From assembly GCA_009823395.1 (NCBI GenBank), contig CM020506.1, positions 919,501 through 983,500 of the forward strand: a stretch of DNA of 64,000 bases. Reading direction: 5' to 3'. The notes beneath the pieces are model-generated. The model was given only the letters and a program-made list of their open reading frames with translations. It ran no database searches and was not told the origin of the DNA. Below are positions 13,736-26,750 of the stretch, piece after piece. This DNA is from Thamnaconus septentrionalis. Lineage: Eukaryota > Chordata > Actinopteri > Tetraodontiformes > Monacanthidae. Position numbers and translations under genes: made by a program. The stretch's first letter is position 1; the number at the start of each line of letters is the position of its first letter.

Positions 13736-16700
13736 TAGGAGGCGTGGCCAGCCTGATTGTTCCCTTTCCACTCTGCAGCTGCAGCCAAGTGCACCTGCAA
13801 TGGAGACACGCCTGGTTCTCGTCTGCATTTCTCAGCCTCTCTGTCAATGTCTTCGTGCCTTTGCCTCTACACCAGATAATTTGGGCCGCTTGCAACGTCC
13901 GAGTCTTCTGCCCTCGCTTTTGGTCACGTTCGAGCATTTGCTGCTTTCCCCTCTGCCATTTCTCTGCCTCACCATTGAACATCTCCCGCCGCTTTTATGC
14001 TCAGTGTTTGCTGCTGCCGCCCAAACAAAATTTCGCCTCGACGTGTCGCGTTTCGCTTTTTAAGATTAACCTCCATATTTTGGGGATGTAACCTGTGGCT
14101 ACGACAGGGTAGAGTAAGGACGCGGTATCACTCTCTCTCCAAACAGCCTACAACCAAAACATAAAAAACCGTTATAACTACAACATGCTGCAAAAATGAG
14201 ATTCAAAACTTCTTCAAACCCAGCGCCTGCAGATACTCGGCAACAGACAGAAAATAAGAAAGTACACCGTTGCTGAAATAAGGCAGAGGTCTTAACTCTG
14301 TTGTGCGCCGTGAATTGAGAATGCCTTTGGAAAACTTGTGCTCAGATCGACTTCCGCAGGCAAAAAAAAACCCAAAACCTTGAAGATAGGACTGAACTTT
14401 GATGGATGTTCCTCGCTATTTCTAAAGGTAAGGAAGAGATGGAAGGAGATGAATGAGGCCTTGTAATCCAGCATAGAGAAAATAGAAAAATAAAACAGAC
14501 GATGGCGAGGTTGGGATGAATGTTTGAGGAAACAGCAGTGCAGGATGTTCTTTCCTAAAAATACAGCAGGGCTATTCTTTTATTATCATGGGTGACTGGC
14601 CGAGAAAGCGGCAGCATCTCTGCTTTTTAATTGGCTTTGAAATGATGACTGGGCTCTTCTCACTGTTTAGCAGTAATGCAATGAAGAAGGTGGCTCAGCC
14701 CGAGCAGCCTCCCGCGACCGAGACACAAGTCAGATGTGAGGCAACAAAAACGCAACCCGGTGGAGAAAATCCATCCGAGACGATCGCGCCAGTTTTACTG
14801 CCCAAACAGCATCACATCAGCTGAACCGCCTCAAGCGTCGGCATGGACACCTGAATGTTTCCCCACTCTAAGACGAAACAAGTTTGGTTTTTAAATTCTA
14901 AATGACATTTTTTAGTCTTTCTACCAGTCCAGAAAGCCTCCACTTTTTTTGTTGCTTTTTTGTCCAACAAAGATACGATCTTGTAACTCTAATCTAAGGT
15001 TGTGTGTCGGGGGCAAGCTGGTGTGAACACATTCACACTTTTTGCCGCTACCCCTGAATTAAATCCAGGAGTCGATTATCGCGGTAAAACACGGGTTTGG
15101 GGGACTGCTGTGAGAGAAATTGAAATTGCTTTCGCACCGCTCCGTGTGTTGCGCCATTATGGCAATTTTCGAGGCACCTCGGATCTCAATCACTTTAGAT
15201 TATAGCTGCTTTTCCTTCCCGCTAAGTGCAGAACCAGCAGCTGTTTTGGCATCAGCTCAGTGCACCTGATGCAAAATATCTGCTGCCACTTCACCGCGAC
15301 GCCATCTCGCTACGAGCACATGCGCTTGGCTTAGCAATTTTATGTGAAGCTGACGAGATTGCCGACGCGACACTTGGTTATTTGCAATGGTACAACAGTT
15401 TAGCATGATTGGCTGCCACGAAGACACGGGCCGTTTTAAAGTGTAATTGAATAAAATCAAGAAGCTTTTCTTTTTTTAAACTCTGCGCCAGACCAAGAGT
15501 GTTGTGGATCTCGGGTTGGTACTGAAAAAAGTAAATATCTTCCTAAACCTGTCAATGTAAGACAGAGGCTAAATGTTAAAGTCGTGTTGCTGTGGAACTT
15601 TCTCGCCGCCTAATTTGGAATGATACGGTAACAGCAGCAAGTGTCGGCATGCTGCAGCTTGGTCAACTGTTCCTGACGGTGATGCTTCATGTTCGTAAAT
15701 ATCACCGCTGTGAAGCCGTATAGGCGCGTTGGGTTGACAGCAGAGCTCATTAGCAGCACGGCTCTTAAAGAGGTGTAAATTATCCCGACACCTTTAGTAG
15801 GATTGGGTGTTAAATTTTCATGGGGTAGACAGCAGCTTAGAAGGTAAGGAAGGAGAGCAGCATCATTAACACAGTGATGGTGGGCAAGTTATTCAACTTT
15901 TTTCTACTCACTGCTAGTGCTTTCTGTTGTATATGCTGCAAATGTGCCCCATTGTGGGACAATAAAGGCACATCTTATCTTTTTTAATTTGAAGTTAAAA
16001 GTGGTGAGAGGCAGAATTAAGCAACAGATAGATGCTATCATATCCAATGGAAGAGAAAAAAACATATGGAGACACGAAGGAAGCCCCCAAAAGAAATGGA
16101 GCTTGACTCAAAAGAAAATCAAACAGGTAAATAAATATCATGGTCCAAATATCATTTTCCTACCAGGTAAATACATTTGGACACAATCTTAAACATTGTG
16201 TCTCTAGCAATGAGTAGCCCCCGTGACCACATGTGGGTTGAGGTATTGGATAATTCAAAGATCATAATGCATAAAGATATAAAGTTCATGGTGCACACAA
16301 CTGTCTGCAAGGCAACAGCAAAATAATTGGCAAAGATCAAAATAGGAGGTTATTTGCAGCTGTAACATAAAAACTGTTCCTACCACTTCTGTTGCTGCTC
16401 TGTAATGTGCTATTATGGGACATTTGTGAAGTTGGACCTTTTCACAAGACTGTCCTTCTAAAGTAAGCTTGCAGCCATTGCTGAGATCTTTGGCTGAGAC
16501 ACTTCTGATCTTTTTATTCCTCACCAGAAACAAAGCAGCCATTTCTTATTTCTTTTAAGAGACGTGGTTGTTTCAAATGTGCGGCAACTATCTATTCCTT
16601 AAAGGTTATCAGGTGGACGGAGTACCTCGGGCACAACAGCTTCGTTCCCCAGCAGTCACTCATTAGCGAACGGAAGCAGCATTCTCTCTTTGCGAGGGAA

Positions 16701-18744
16701 GTTTCCCGTCCAAGTGGAGTTGTTATCTTTGTTATTGTTTTTCTTTAACAGATCAGTTGGCCCATCATCAGCTCGAACAGTTGAAGCAAAGCCTGCCAAC
16801 CATGTCTCTGAAGAAGAGCTGAAGACCACACTCTCTTGTCCAACCATCCCAAGTATTGACATCAAAGAAACTTCACTATACGGAACTTTTCACAACGTCA
16901 GCATTTTTGTTGTTGTTGTTGTTGTTGTCTTTTTAAATCCGAGCCGCTGTGTTCTTAGTCATTAAGTTTACCCTTTTCCTTGAATACAAAACATCCGTAT
17001 CTCCGAGGTGATTAATAATTCATGGCTTACTACGGCTTACTACAGCTATTAAGAATTTAAAACCCTGAGGGCTTCACCCTGATAATTAGATTCCAGAGAG
17101 CTGTCTTTACAGTGATCATACTGGGATTCAATACTGCAGAGTTTGCAAGTATATATATACCTTTTTTTCCCCCCATTAAATGAATTTAATATACCTTATC
17201 GGTTAGCAATGAGTCTAACCAGTTGATAGCAACAAACAAAAAAGGCCTTTCACCTCTCAAACTGGGCACAAAGACTGAGGAAAGCCTTGTGTCTGGTGGA
17301 TCGATTATTCGTTTGCTTCTTTGCAATACATCTACCAATGATGGAACCGCCTTTTTAAACGGGGCCACATTTGTGAGGAGTCTGAGCGTCGCGTCCGTGA
17401 AAAATCCCCTCAACATAAGCAAAATGAACACAGCGTATTTCTTGAAGGGCTTCCATCAAATGTTGTCCCAGTTTTATTTTTGCCGTGATGGGTGAAACTT
17501 TGTGTCTTTTCACGTAAAGTTTATTGAAAATAGTTTGTTATGCTGAAGCGTCTGCACATACAGTTTATCATGCCAGTGTTTTTGTTTTGTTTCAAAAAAA
17601 CAAAAAACAAAAAAAAAAAACACTGCACTGGCATAAGTTCTCTCCAGCACAGCGGCACCCAGGGGGCGTCCCTGCTGCCAACCGCTACGGCTTCGCACCT
17701 CAGGCAAAGTATGCAGCAGTCCCAAAGAATTAGTTCAGTGCTGCTGCTTATTTGCTTACGTCCGTCACAGCACGCAAGGAGGGCCGCGCCAAAGTTACTC
17801 CCGAAGACGTCCAAAGTTTTCCTTGACGCAGCAGCTCGAAGAATTCGAGCGATGGGTCAGGAGGGAAGACGGACAGATCAGCGAGCCAAGGCCACGGCTC
17901 AAACCGCTCCGCTCTCGTCCCAAATGATCTGAATCTTCATTGGAATTCGGGAGGAGGCGCGGGCGGGTAGTTAGCATGTCTCCAAGGTTAACGTGTTTGA
18001 TGCAAGACTGAGGGATTGAGAGAAGTGCTCCTTTGAAGTGTCTTGTCGGAGCCAGGGGGGAGGCTGCGGGGCCGTTGAAGATCGCCGACGATATTGACAT
18101 TAAAACTCAACCCAGAATGATGCCAATTGAAATTTCATAGCGCTCCCCTCGGAGAGCCGTGGAGTCGGGCGTGCCAGTGTGAGATGAATAATGAAAGACG
18201 CCCGGCTTTGCTCATTTTTTATTTAATGTGGAACTCGTCTTTGTTGGGGCTCCGTGGGAGCAGGGGAGCGCACGTCATACAGGTGCGCACTCAAAAGAAA
18301 GGAGTCAAACTCTCCCTTTAAACATGCATGCAATGTGGCGTGAAGGTTAAACGAAGGCGACGAGTCTTTTGTTTTAACTGCAGGCTCTCGCTGCCATTGA
18401 TCGCCGCATGATGAATGTCTAAAGACAGCTTCCCAACGAGTTTGGGCTGAATTCACTGGCGGAGTCACCCTGCGGGTGCAACTAAATCATTCCACCAAAC
18501 TAACACGCCCAACTCGGAGTGAGCGTGTTGCGCTTCAGCCACTCTTATACACAATTCAAAAGCGGTCACATGGACTTTGCACTGGGATTCCAGCAGTTGT
18601 GTTTCAACACGTCCAACGTGTCCTTTTATTTGTTTACTTGTTTGTTTGTCATAAGTATTGCCATGGTCAATGGCCAGCACAGCTCATTCACAGTTCATTG
18701 ACCTAATCAAGATGTTTTATAGGTCTGTGTATTTCTGTTTATGT
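13736..18744. other. Noncoding stretch, mostly unique sequence
   Basis: No coding gene is recognised. It contains a retrotransposon tail at about 15943-15985 (listed separately) and a (TTG)n tract at 16906-16928. A possible splice acceptor near 16740-16751 is followed by a short open stretch with no recognisable product. GC-rich segments near 17640-18080 and 18100-18260 have no repeats and no spliceable frame. Confidence 0.5.
15943..15985 (+). mobile_element. 3' tail of a non-LTR retrotransposon
   Basis: The short segment reads CCCCATTGTGGGACAATAAA and then a TCTTATCTT tail. This matches, from memory, the 3' end of a LINE family widespread in teleosts. A related tail in the opposite orientation lies at 18745-18797, which supports a dispersed family. 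The exact family (L2- or Rex-like) was not determined. Confidence 0.5.
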
Positions 18745-18975
18745 TATTAAGATTAAGATTAAGATTTCCTTTTCTTAGTCCCACAGTGGGGAAATGTCCA
18801 ACATTACAGCAGCAAGGTGATAGTGACACACAAAGAAGCACTGCAAACAAGTATATGTAAATAAAAAAAAAAATAGAAATTAGATAGTAAAAAACATCTA
18901 AGCATTTTAAGAATAAAAATGAGATAACAATTAAATTAAATGTCATAATATCACTAATATCAATATTAACCAAAT
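18745..18975 (-). mobile_element. Truncated non-LTR retrotransposon 3' end, minus orientation
   Basis: Read on the minus strand, this ends in CCCCACTGTGGGACTAAG followed by an ATCTTA repeat, the same design as the plus-strand tail at 15943-15985. The remaining AT-rich sequence to about 18975 looks like degraded element body. No reverse transcriptase frame survives. Family assignment is uncertain. Confidence 0.5.
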
Positions 18976-19107
18976 AGATGAAGACATATTTCCCTCCTTT
19001 TGCTTCCAAGAGAAAATCAAATTCAATGAGGAAAACTCATCAATTCCTCTATCTGCTTTATTCTGCACTCGCACCTATAGACTATTCAACATGCATTCAA
19101 CATCTGG

Positions 19108-19510
19108 TCATCATCATCCTCATCCTCAATCTTATCATTATCATTATCCATCCATCCATCCATTTTCAACACCCGCTTCTTCCTACACTGAGGATGGCGG
19201 GGGTCTTCTGGTGCCTATCCCAGGTGACACCCTGGACAAGTCGACAGTTCGTTGCAGGGCCACATGGAGACAAACAAAGACAGCCAACCATGTGCACTCA
19301 CACACACACACACACCTGCAATCAATCTAGAGTTGCCAATTGAGCTCACATGCATGTTTCTGGAGTGTGGGAGGAAGCCGGAGAACCCGGAGAGAATCCT
19401 CGCAGACACGGGGAGAAGATGCAAACTCCACACAGAGAGAACCCATGACCTTCTTGCTGCGAGGCGGTAGCGCTAACCACTGTGCCACCGTGCCGCCCCC
19501 ATCATCATCA
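19108..19510. mobile_element. Degenerate teleost non-LTR retroelement fragment
   Basis: The segment starts with ATC- and TCCA-type simple repeats. It continues with text widely repeated in fish genomes, such as CATGCATGTTTCTGGAGTGTGG (near 19350-19371), GAAGATGCAAACTCCACACA and a terminal GTGCCACCGTGCCGCC. It includes a CA repeat near 19298-19316 and ends in an ATC repeat. From memory this is the 3' part of a LINE or a SINE derived from it. It carries no intact frame; the exact family is not determined. Confidence 0.65.
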
Positions 19511-20739
19511 TGTTATTGATAATAATATACGGAATATTACAGTTAAACACTTTGACACAACCAGTTGGTGTCTAGACTTCACTGTTTAAACTTCTGCCTG
19601 TCGCTCCTGCATATCGGTGATTTCGAGCCGGCGTTGCACAATCATACGAAAAAACAAAAGGCAGAGCAGTTGTCTTCTGTTTCACTGCAGCAGATGTAGA
19701 TTTTATGCAAGCAGCGACGCTCGGACTTGACAAGCAGACACTGTTGTTTCCCCACTTGTCAGAAAAGCACCTGACCTGTTGTTTGTTTTCTCCTCTCCCG
19801 GCGCCGCGACATGTCCTCTGTTCTTTTTTGCCTGAGTCATCTGTCGCGGCGCAGTCCTCTCCCGGGACTCCAGAGCCCGGCGCCACAGAATCATAGCTCA
19901 CGGCCTGAAAGGTTAATAACCTAATGAAGAGTCAAGGGCATCAGCTCGAGCCGCAGCTGAGTGCTGTGAAAGCGAAAACTGTGTGGGAAAGGTGCCACCG
20001 CAGCCTATTGGATTTTGATTTAAACAAACAAAGGTGCTGACCTGCGCTGACCTCCGCATGGACTGACAGTAGGAGGAGTGAAGCTTGAAGGGTTCGGCTC
20101 GCTGTTGATTCCATCACCAGATCGTGGGTCAATCGAGTCGACGAGGGGTGTGAATCCCTCCCCGTGGAGACGCCGCCAGACTTATCAAGATATCCCATCA
20201 AGGGGAATAAGGCAGGAAGGAAGTTGGGTTGTCAAAGGCACAGCCAAGTGTCCGCCACGGTCGTGCGTGTGGTTCAACCAATACTCCCAACCAATATTGT
20301 CCTATCCGTCAGGTTGCAGGGTATATCATCATCATATCTTTATGGAATGATTCAAAACAATTTGACATGATACAACTGAGGGAAAAGCCATGCGTTGTTC
20401 TGTCATGTAGACATTCAGACAGAAAGAAAGAACCAAATCTAAAAAAAAAGTATTGCTGATTTCATTCAAATAGAAATTTGAGAAAGTTCAGGATAAACAG
20501 TTTCAAAACTACCTGTTCTGTAGTTAGTAATTATAAAGTAATTATACTTAACATCGTAAAGATAAATAGCAACTTCTCTGACCAGGAGGAATTATTAAAA
20601 CAGAGCAGCCTTCCCCTTAAAAATGTAAAAAAAAAATAATAAAATGCATTAAAACCAATTCAGTTTAACCTTTAAACCAGCCAATCTGCCTGTTTATTTA
20701 ATACTCTAGCTAGCACATCAGCGTATCTGTGTCTTTCAC

Positions 20740-21250
20740 TTTCTGCTAATTAATGATTCATCTCACATTATTGTAGCATCCAGCCATCTGCCATTACAAT
20801 AATGTCACCAACGCGTCTTGATAGCAATGGGAGTGTGTGTGTGAGTGCACATTCGTGTGCATGTGCGTGTCAACCAGATATTAAATAATAAGGTTCAGGT
20901 TCAATTGTGCCAAGAGGAATTAATCCTGCTTTGCTTTGTGTAATGAACTGAATCTCCTGCTTCGAGTGGTTCAGAACCAGCCGTACTTCTCCGCCTGGCA
21001 GGAGTCGTTTTTCATTTTCCTACAAGAGCGATCCTCCAAAAAAGACGGACGGAGGCACGCGGGTTGGGGGAAAAGTCGCTCATCAATCTAATGACCTTAT
21101 TCACAGGGATTTTCCAGGGAAGTAACAAATGTTGCCACCTGTGAGGCAGGAGAATCATTGGGTCATGCTAATTAATAATTGCATTCACAATAGCCAGTGT
21201 TAATCCACTTAGGAGGAGGTCAGTGTAATTCATTCTCATTTTCAAGAAAC
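20740..21250. promoter_or_regulatory. Candidate conserved enhancer-like block
   Basis: It holds a TAATTAATGA homeodomain-type cluster and, just after it, ATTGT and ACAAT in perfect inverted arrangement (20765-20805). A repeat-free segment with further TAATTAAT motifs follows. Such motif density is typical of developmental enhancers. Whether it is conserved or active cannot be seen from one sequence. Confidence 0.3.
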
Positions 21251-21370
21251 CGGGACTGACATTAAATTAATGAACCTAGAATAAGTGGCATTTAAGACGC
21301 ACTCGCCCACTCACGGGGGGAAGCCACAGGCAACGATAGCTTCGCATCATTTTAATTTCACTTTTCTCCC

Positions 21371-21424
21371 GCGCACGTACGCACGCACGCACGCACACAC
21401 GCACACACAGAGCGAGAGAGAGAG
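21371..21424. repeat. ACGC/AC/AG compound microsatellite
   Basis: GCAC, ACGC and CACA units run into GAGAGA. Frames across it are artefacts. Confidence 0.9.
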
Positions 21425-24227
21425 CCGATGTCCCAGGTCCTGTTGGAATGTCATTTTGTCTCACAATAAAGATCCAGTTGCAGTCGACAACTTGTCAAGG
21501 GATGGACAAATGTCTTAGGGGAGAGCTCGCTTGATTTCCCCCACACACACACACACGTCCCTCTTGTTTCCCCTCAAACGACTTCTCCCGCTGCACCGTT
21601 ACAACCTTTGGCATTTTCATCAAATTTGGTCTCCAGCAGAAGACACATTCGCTTGTATGAGGTGTCAGCAAATGCCAGAAACCATCACGCAAATCGCGCC
21701 AAGGCCGACAGTAGATATTTGATTTTGGATATCGGTGTCCGGATCACATGTTTATCTATGTATACTGGACCGCATAGGAGGCAACATTCAGAGGGAGTTT
21801 TTTTCAGTTCTTTTTCTCCTGTCTTTGGCTAGAATAGGCTTCCACTGGATGGAGTCCATGAAATGGTAGACTTATATTTCCTTTAAACCGTCCCTTCTGC
21901 TTTGTGAGCCATCAAGCTGTACTTGTGACCATTCTACAATGAAATACTGCACTTAAATCTCAATGTTTCACATTCATACAGTGTTGAAAATACTCCCAAA
22001 GAATCCCATACTAGTGGAGAGTGAAGCTGCATTTAGCTTGCAATACTGTAACTAATGAATCCATCAGTCTGTCCTCTCCAAAGTTATCCAGGATGCAAAT
22101 GACAAAAGCCTGGTTAGCCTGGTTAGCCTCCTTGGCTAACCCGCTACTCACTTTGTTGTTGATGAAAATGAACAGCAACATGGGCCGATAATGATGCTGC
22201 AGGTAAGCATTCATAACAGATCACTGGTCTTAAATATGAACAACACATATCATATATTTACCCGCAGGTGGAGCATTGGTTTCTTTGCTCTCCTTTTGGT
22301 ATTCTCAATTTTGCACTGACCTGGCTTTAAAGCAAATCTAAACAAAACAATATCCACAGGGACATACAGCGCCTCCTTGTGCGGCTTCCCTGTGGCCAAA
22401 AGTAATTGCAGCGACCAATTACAGGTGCATTTGGGGCTATGGTGACGGCATGCAATCCATCACATTGTTCAGATGCCCTACCGGGAGATGACTTGATAAG
22501 TTGCCCTGACTAATCTGGTTAACATGGTAATTTTTCAGATTTTGGTCTCGTCAAAGTCACGACCGTGTTGAAATAATTCCCGTTGTTTTCTGGTGTTATC
22601 CATTCCTCCATATGTTCTGCTATATTTCCTTGCACACCACTTGCTAGGAAATCCTCCTTCTTGCATCTTGCATTGGAAGAAAAACAAGAAATCCATTCCA
22701 GGAGCCTTTGATTTTTCTTTTTAACGCAGAGTTCAATTCCAGAGTTGGGGATGGGATTTTCTTTGCAACCTGCGCTTTCTCTGATAACCACAAAATATGA
22801 TCCAGCAACCCCGGAAACTAACTAAATTGCATCAGATTCTATCTATTGCCAGTTTCTCCTCGCTGGGTAAGATGTCTTGTGAACTTAGCGGGGACCACGC
22901 AGCCGCAGCTGGATGGACTACACTGTGTCTCCATCGCATCTTCACAAAGTCCAGCGAGATGGGCCATGAAAGACTTTCCTGTCTTCAACGGAAGCAAGTC
23001 GGCTCACTTTGATAACGTCTAAGGGCCGTGTGATCTGCTGTGCACCATTTAAGATGGCTCTGTGTTCGTTCTTGCCCAACGTGGTAAGACACAGCTCTTT
23101 TATCTTGCACTCCCTCAAGTAATAGCTACTTGCAAGACAACAAAAAGTACTCTTTTTTTCTAATCAACGTGGCCTTAAAGCTACGTGGAGCTCCGAAGCA
23201 TCTCCTCGCTAATGATCCACTACTAGCTGCTGGGGTTCTGCAGGGGCTTCTGTTTTAATCACGCTCGATATTTCAGTGCCTTTGATTAGGAACGTTGCTC
23301 CATTTTACTTGCTCTAAATTGTGATTCATGATGAAGTGAGTATTGTGGGAGAGCAGTATCATGTTACGGTAAAACTGAACCTTGATCTCTTGTATAAGAT
23401 GTCCTTTCTCGAGCTGATAAATCTACTCAGCAGTTGTGTCTGCACTATTATGTGGCTAAGGGGGAGAGAAATGTTGCAAATGAATCTACTCTGCTGCGCA
23501 CTTAGGGCAAAGATCGTATCTGGCGCAGCTTGACTAGCGACACTTTTGCTACTTTTCCACCAACAGGAATCTGGTGCTGTTGCAAGCCTAGTGCTAGTGT
23601 TCATTTCAGCCTGCCTAGGGCTGCCTTCACTCAGTACACTTGCTAACCGTAGCAGGGAGACAGTTTCTGTAACTGATTTGAAAGCAAAGTCATTAAACCA
23701 GTTGGCCTTCCTAGAAACACTAGGACTTCTTCATCAAACTAATCGTGTGTCTACAACAATTCTTGATTGACTTTTCACTTCCTGTTGACTGCTAATGTTG
23801 TTGCTGCTAACTCAGCTGTATTAGTTTAAAAAAATATTTCCCTCAAGGTTTCTCCTAACGGCGGAATTGGAAGCTAAGATCAGCAATACAAGCTGTTGAG
23901 TACTGTGGTGCTCAGCTGCCCAAAACAATACCATCCCAGCTTTTATTAATACAGCGTGTTAATTACAGCGGCGTTTCTCCACGTGCCACAGGGAGACTGT
24001 TTGCTTGATGGGCAGGCATCAACCAAAAAGTGGCTTCTGAACTCGCAAGATACGTTTTCTTTAGAGAAAAAAAGTATTCTTTTTGGATATTAAAGGGATA
24101 TCCGTCAATTCAACTGAGTACAAGCTGACTGTGTGCATGCACAACCAGTCCCTATAGATTTGTGTCTTCTGTAAGGTTGACGGAAACTAGCTTGGTGGAC
24201 AAAGTGACAATAGTTGCTACCATCTGT

Positions 24228-24810
24228 ACATAAAGCAGTGGTTGTCAAACTTTCTCTGTCACGCCCCACCTTGGAGGAAGAACATATTTCATGCCCCCCC
24301 TCCACAAATTTGAGGCTAGAAGCCCCAAATTTGACGTGGCTGTGTCTTGAGGGATCCCGATGAACCTGCAAGTGGTCCCATGTCTCTAGGACAAAGCTGA
24401 CTTTTGACCCCATAGACTTGCATGTCATTAGGGCAGTGGTTCTCAAACTTTCTCTGTCACGCCCCACCTTGGAGGAAGAAAGTTTTTCACCCCCCCCAAC
24501 ACAGCTTTATGTTGTGCTCCCATCTCCTCACAAAGCGCAGAGAACAGCCGCGCTTTCAGGGGTCTTGCTTTGATGAAATTGACCACATCAACAACATCAG
24601 TCACGCGACAACATGACATTTTCTACCTGCCACACGGGATGACGTTGAGCGTTGCGCGCGCTAAGTCACAATATCGCGCCAGTCGCGGCGTAGATCACGT
24701 ACTGATGCAAAGGTGTTTGAGGACCTTCTGTCAGCGCTGGAAAACTGTTGTTCCAGCGCCCCCCCAGACGTGACTCTGCGCCCCCCACTTTGAGAAACAC
24801 TGACATAAAG
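24228..24810. mobile_element. Non-autonomous hAT DNA transposon with 8-bp target duplication
   Basis: The element runs from 24236 to 24802. The terminal sequence CAGTGGTTGTCAAACTTT on the left pairs with an inverted copy, CAGTGTTTCTCAAAGTGG, on the right. Both sides are flanked by ACATAAAG (24228-24235 and 24803-24810), a perfect 8-bp target site duplication as hAT elements make. A second copy of the left end, including about 46 bp of following sequence, starts at 24434, so the left terminus is doubled. The interior at 24498-24749 is about 97 percent identical to 60618-60869 and on the minus strand holds a fragment of hAT transposase ([11 protein letters not shown]). It has no complete transposase. 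Confidence 0.88.
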
Positions 24811-26570
24811 AATGGCACCATTCGCTATCACCCAGTAATAAAAAATGATGTTCCAGTATGTTCAATATCACCATGTTGTTTCACACCATTATAAAGTGCT
24901 TAGTATGATCTCCAGGCAGCTGTCCTTATTAAACAAAGCCGTAATTGGAGCAAGCTTGGCATTAGCAGGGAGAGAACTTTCGTGTTGAGCTGGCCAGGAA
25001 AGTAATACAGCAGTACGCTGTGGACTTATGGGAACAGCCATTGCAAGACAATATGCAAGTTTTGCATCAGCGGATGACCTTTTTGGTTATATAAGAGGCC
25101 TTTCCACTTAAAAAAAAAAAAAAAGCGTGAGAAGCGAGCTGCCTATGGATGATGGCGTATTTGTTGCAAAAGGTTAGAAATGCCAAGCAGAGACTGGGAG
25201 CACTTTGGGATTCTTAAAAAAAAAAATCTAACATAAGTAACTACTGCAGCATTTTCAGCAGCATAACATACAGATTAGTGTGGTAGTTTTAAAATATACA
25301 AAACAGGCATCAGTTTTCTCTATGTTTTTAGTTTGCAGAATGAGATTTCTTTATCCTTCAGACCGACACCACCAACACCTTCATGGCAGATACTGTTTTA
25401 GTTGTTTAGGCTTTCACATTCTTTTCAGAACATTGGCCACACAAAGGTTCCATCTGAAGGCTGGATATTAATAAATAATGGTTTCATTTATTTATTTATT
25501 TATCTTTGTTTTTTGAAGAAGAAAAAGAAGAACAGGTTGTGCACAGCAGACAAAGGCACCATCCAGTTGTGGCGGTCGTGCAAAACAGATGTCACGACTC
25601 ACACAACAATAGCCGACAAGCTGTCTGTACCTTTCAACGCCAAGCCTTTTGTGCAAGATGCCAATTATATCTGCATAGCAACACTAACGACAGATCACCA
25701 GCAGCCACTGGGGGAAGCGCCAGCAGTCCCGGGGAGTTGTGCCTGACTTATTACATTACACGACGCGTCTTCAGCAACTTGCCAAACAAAACATTTTGAC
25801 TTATGAAGATTTTAGCTTTGACAAGAAGGTTGATTCGCTCTGTAAGAAGTAGGTCTTCATTTGAAATGCAAATAAGCTGCCAATTAAAACTCATGGAAAA
25901 ATGACAGGGCCCTTGGGCATTAGAAGGACTTTATCTGTCAAACAATGGACAGATGTATTTTACAAGTGTGTCTCCAGTGAAGTTTGAAGTTGCATGTCTG
26001 TGTATGAGGTGGACTTTATTTTTAAATCGCTAATATCAAAAAAATAAAACTAGCAATTTGCACACTGTCTGTGCTGTTCACATGGGCCCAAGTGCATGCA
26101 AAATTTTGCAAAACATAGTTTGAAAGTGATCCATCCTTTTAAAAAGGGATTCATGTTTCAAAAAAAAAATGGTATTAAGGGGATTTACAACAATTCAACG
26201 CATGTAACAGCTACCTATCTGTCCATATTTTCTCCTCTTTCTTTCTTTATTCAATGACCTTTCGTGCTACAAGTTCAATCCAATGTGAGTCAAGTCGCCA
26301 CCCGGCCCGTCCAATCTCTGCAAGCTGCAGAAAGCGGGAGTCATCATCCAACACCAGCAGCAGAGAGCCACAGCCTGACATTTAAATAAAAGATGGTGCA
26401 ATTCAAAGGAAACGCCGGGCCTCATGGAAAATCTGATAACATCGAATAGCTCTTACCCTGATTTCATAAGGAGGTCCCCACTTGAAGGAAGCATTATTTT
26501 TATCTTCTGTTCCACGCTCCGGAAAATTAAATATTCATAGGCTTTTTCTCCCGCATATTTACATACAATG

Positions 26571-26750
26571 TATTTTTCTTTCCTCTGCAGGTGAGCCTAT
26601 TTTTTTTTTTTTTTTTTCAAGGTCACCCTTTTAAAGACAGAAACACCCTGCTAAACTCTCGTTTAATTGCATTGTCGGATTTTGGAGTGGCTGCACCGCT
26701 CCGGCATGTGAACGCTGAACAGGACACGGAGAAATTATGTAAAGGTAAGT
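26571..26750 (+). other. Exon-like segment with fused acceptor/donor
   Basis: A pyrimidine tract ends in CTGCAG at 26590 and is followed at once by GTGAGCC, so acceptor and donor are juxtaposed as in recursive splice sites. A second acceptor-like site (T run then CAAG) ends near 26622. A consensus donor AAAG|GTAAGT lies at 26744/26745. The space from about 26623 to 26744 is open in one frame and contains LIALSDFGVAAPL, which I do not recognise. It could be a noncoding or poison exon of an unseen transcript, or chance. Confidence 0.25.

Larger units (their letters stand above)
19511..24227. other. Noncoding stretch with an inverted SOX-like pair
   Basis: No coding gene is recognised. Landmarks are a perfect 11-bp inverted repeat at 20765-20775 and 20795-20805, an AC/ACGC microsatellite at 21371-21424, an octamer at 22093-22100, and TAATTAATAATTGC-type AT-rich blocks at about 21165-21250. 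The piece at 20740-21250 is the best regulatory candidate. Open frames are short and unsupported. Confidence 0.45.

Noticed and set aside
13663..14091. Plus-strand frame of 142 codons and overlapping frames
   Set aside because: Three frames are open together across an AT palindrome and a Cys/Ser/Leu-rich stretch; no homology or splice context.
16740..16890. Possible exon after a TTTCTTTAACAG acceptor
   Set aside because: The acceptor is fair, but no donor fits and the protein is unrecognised; too weak to call.
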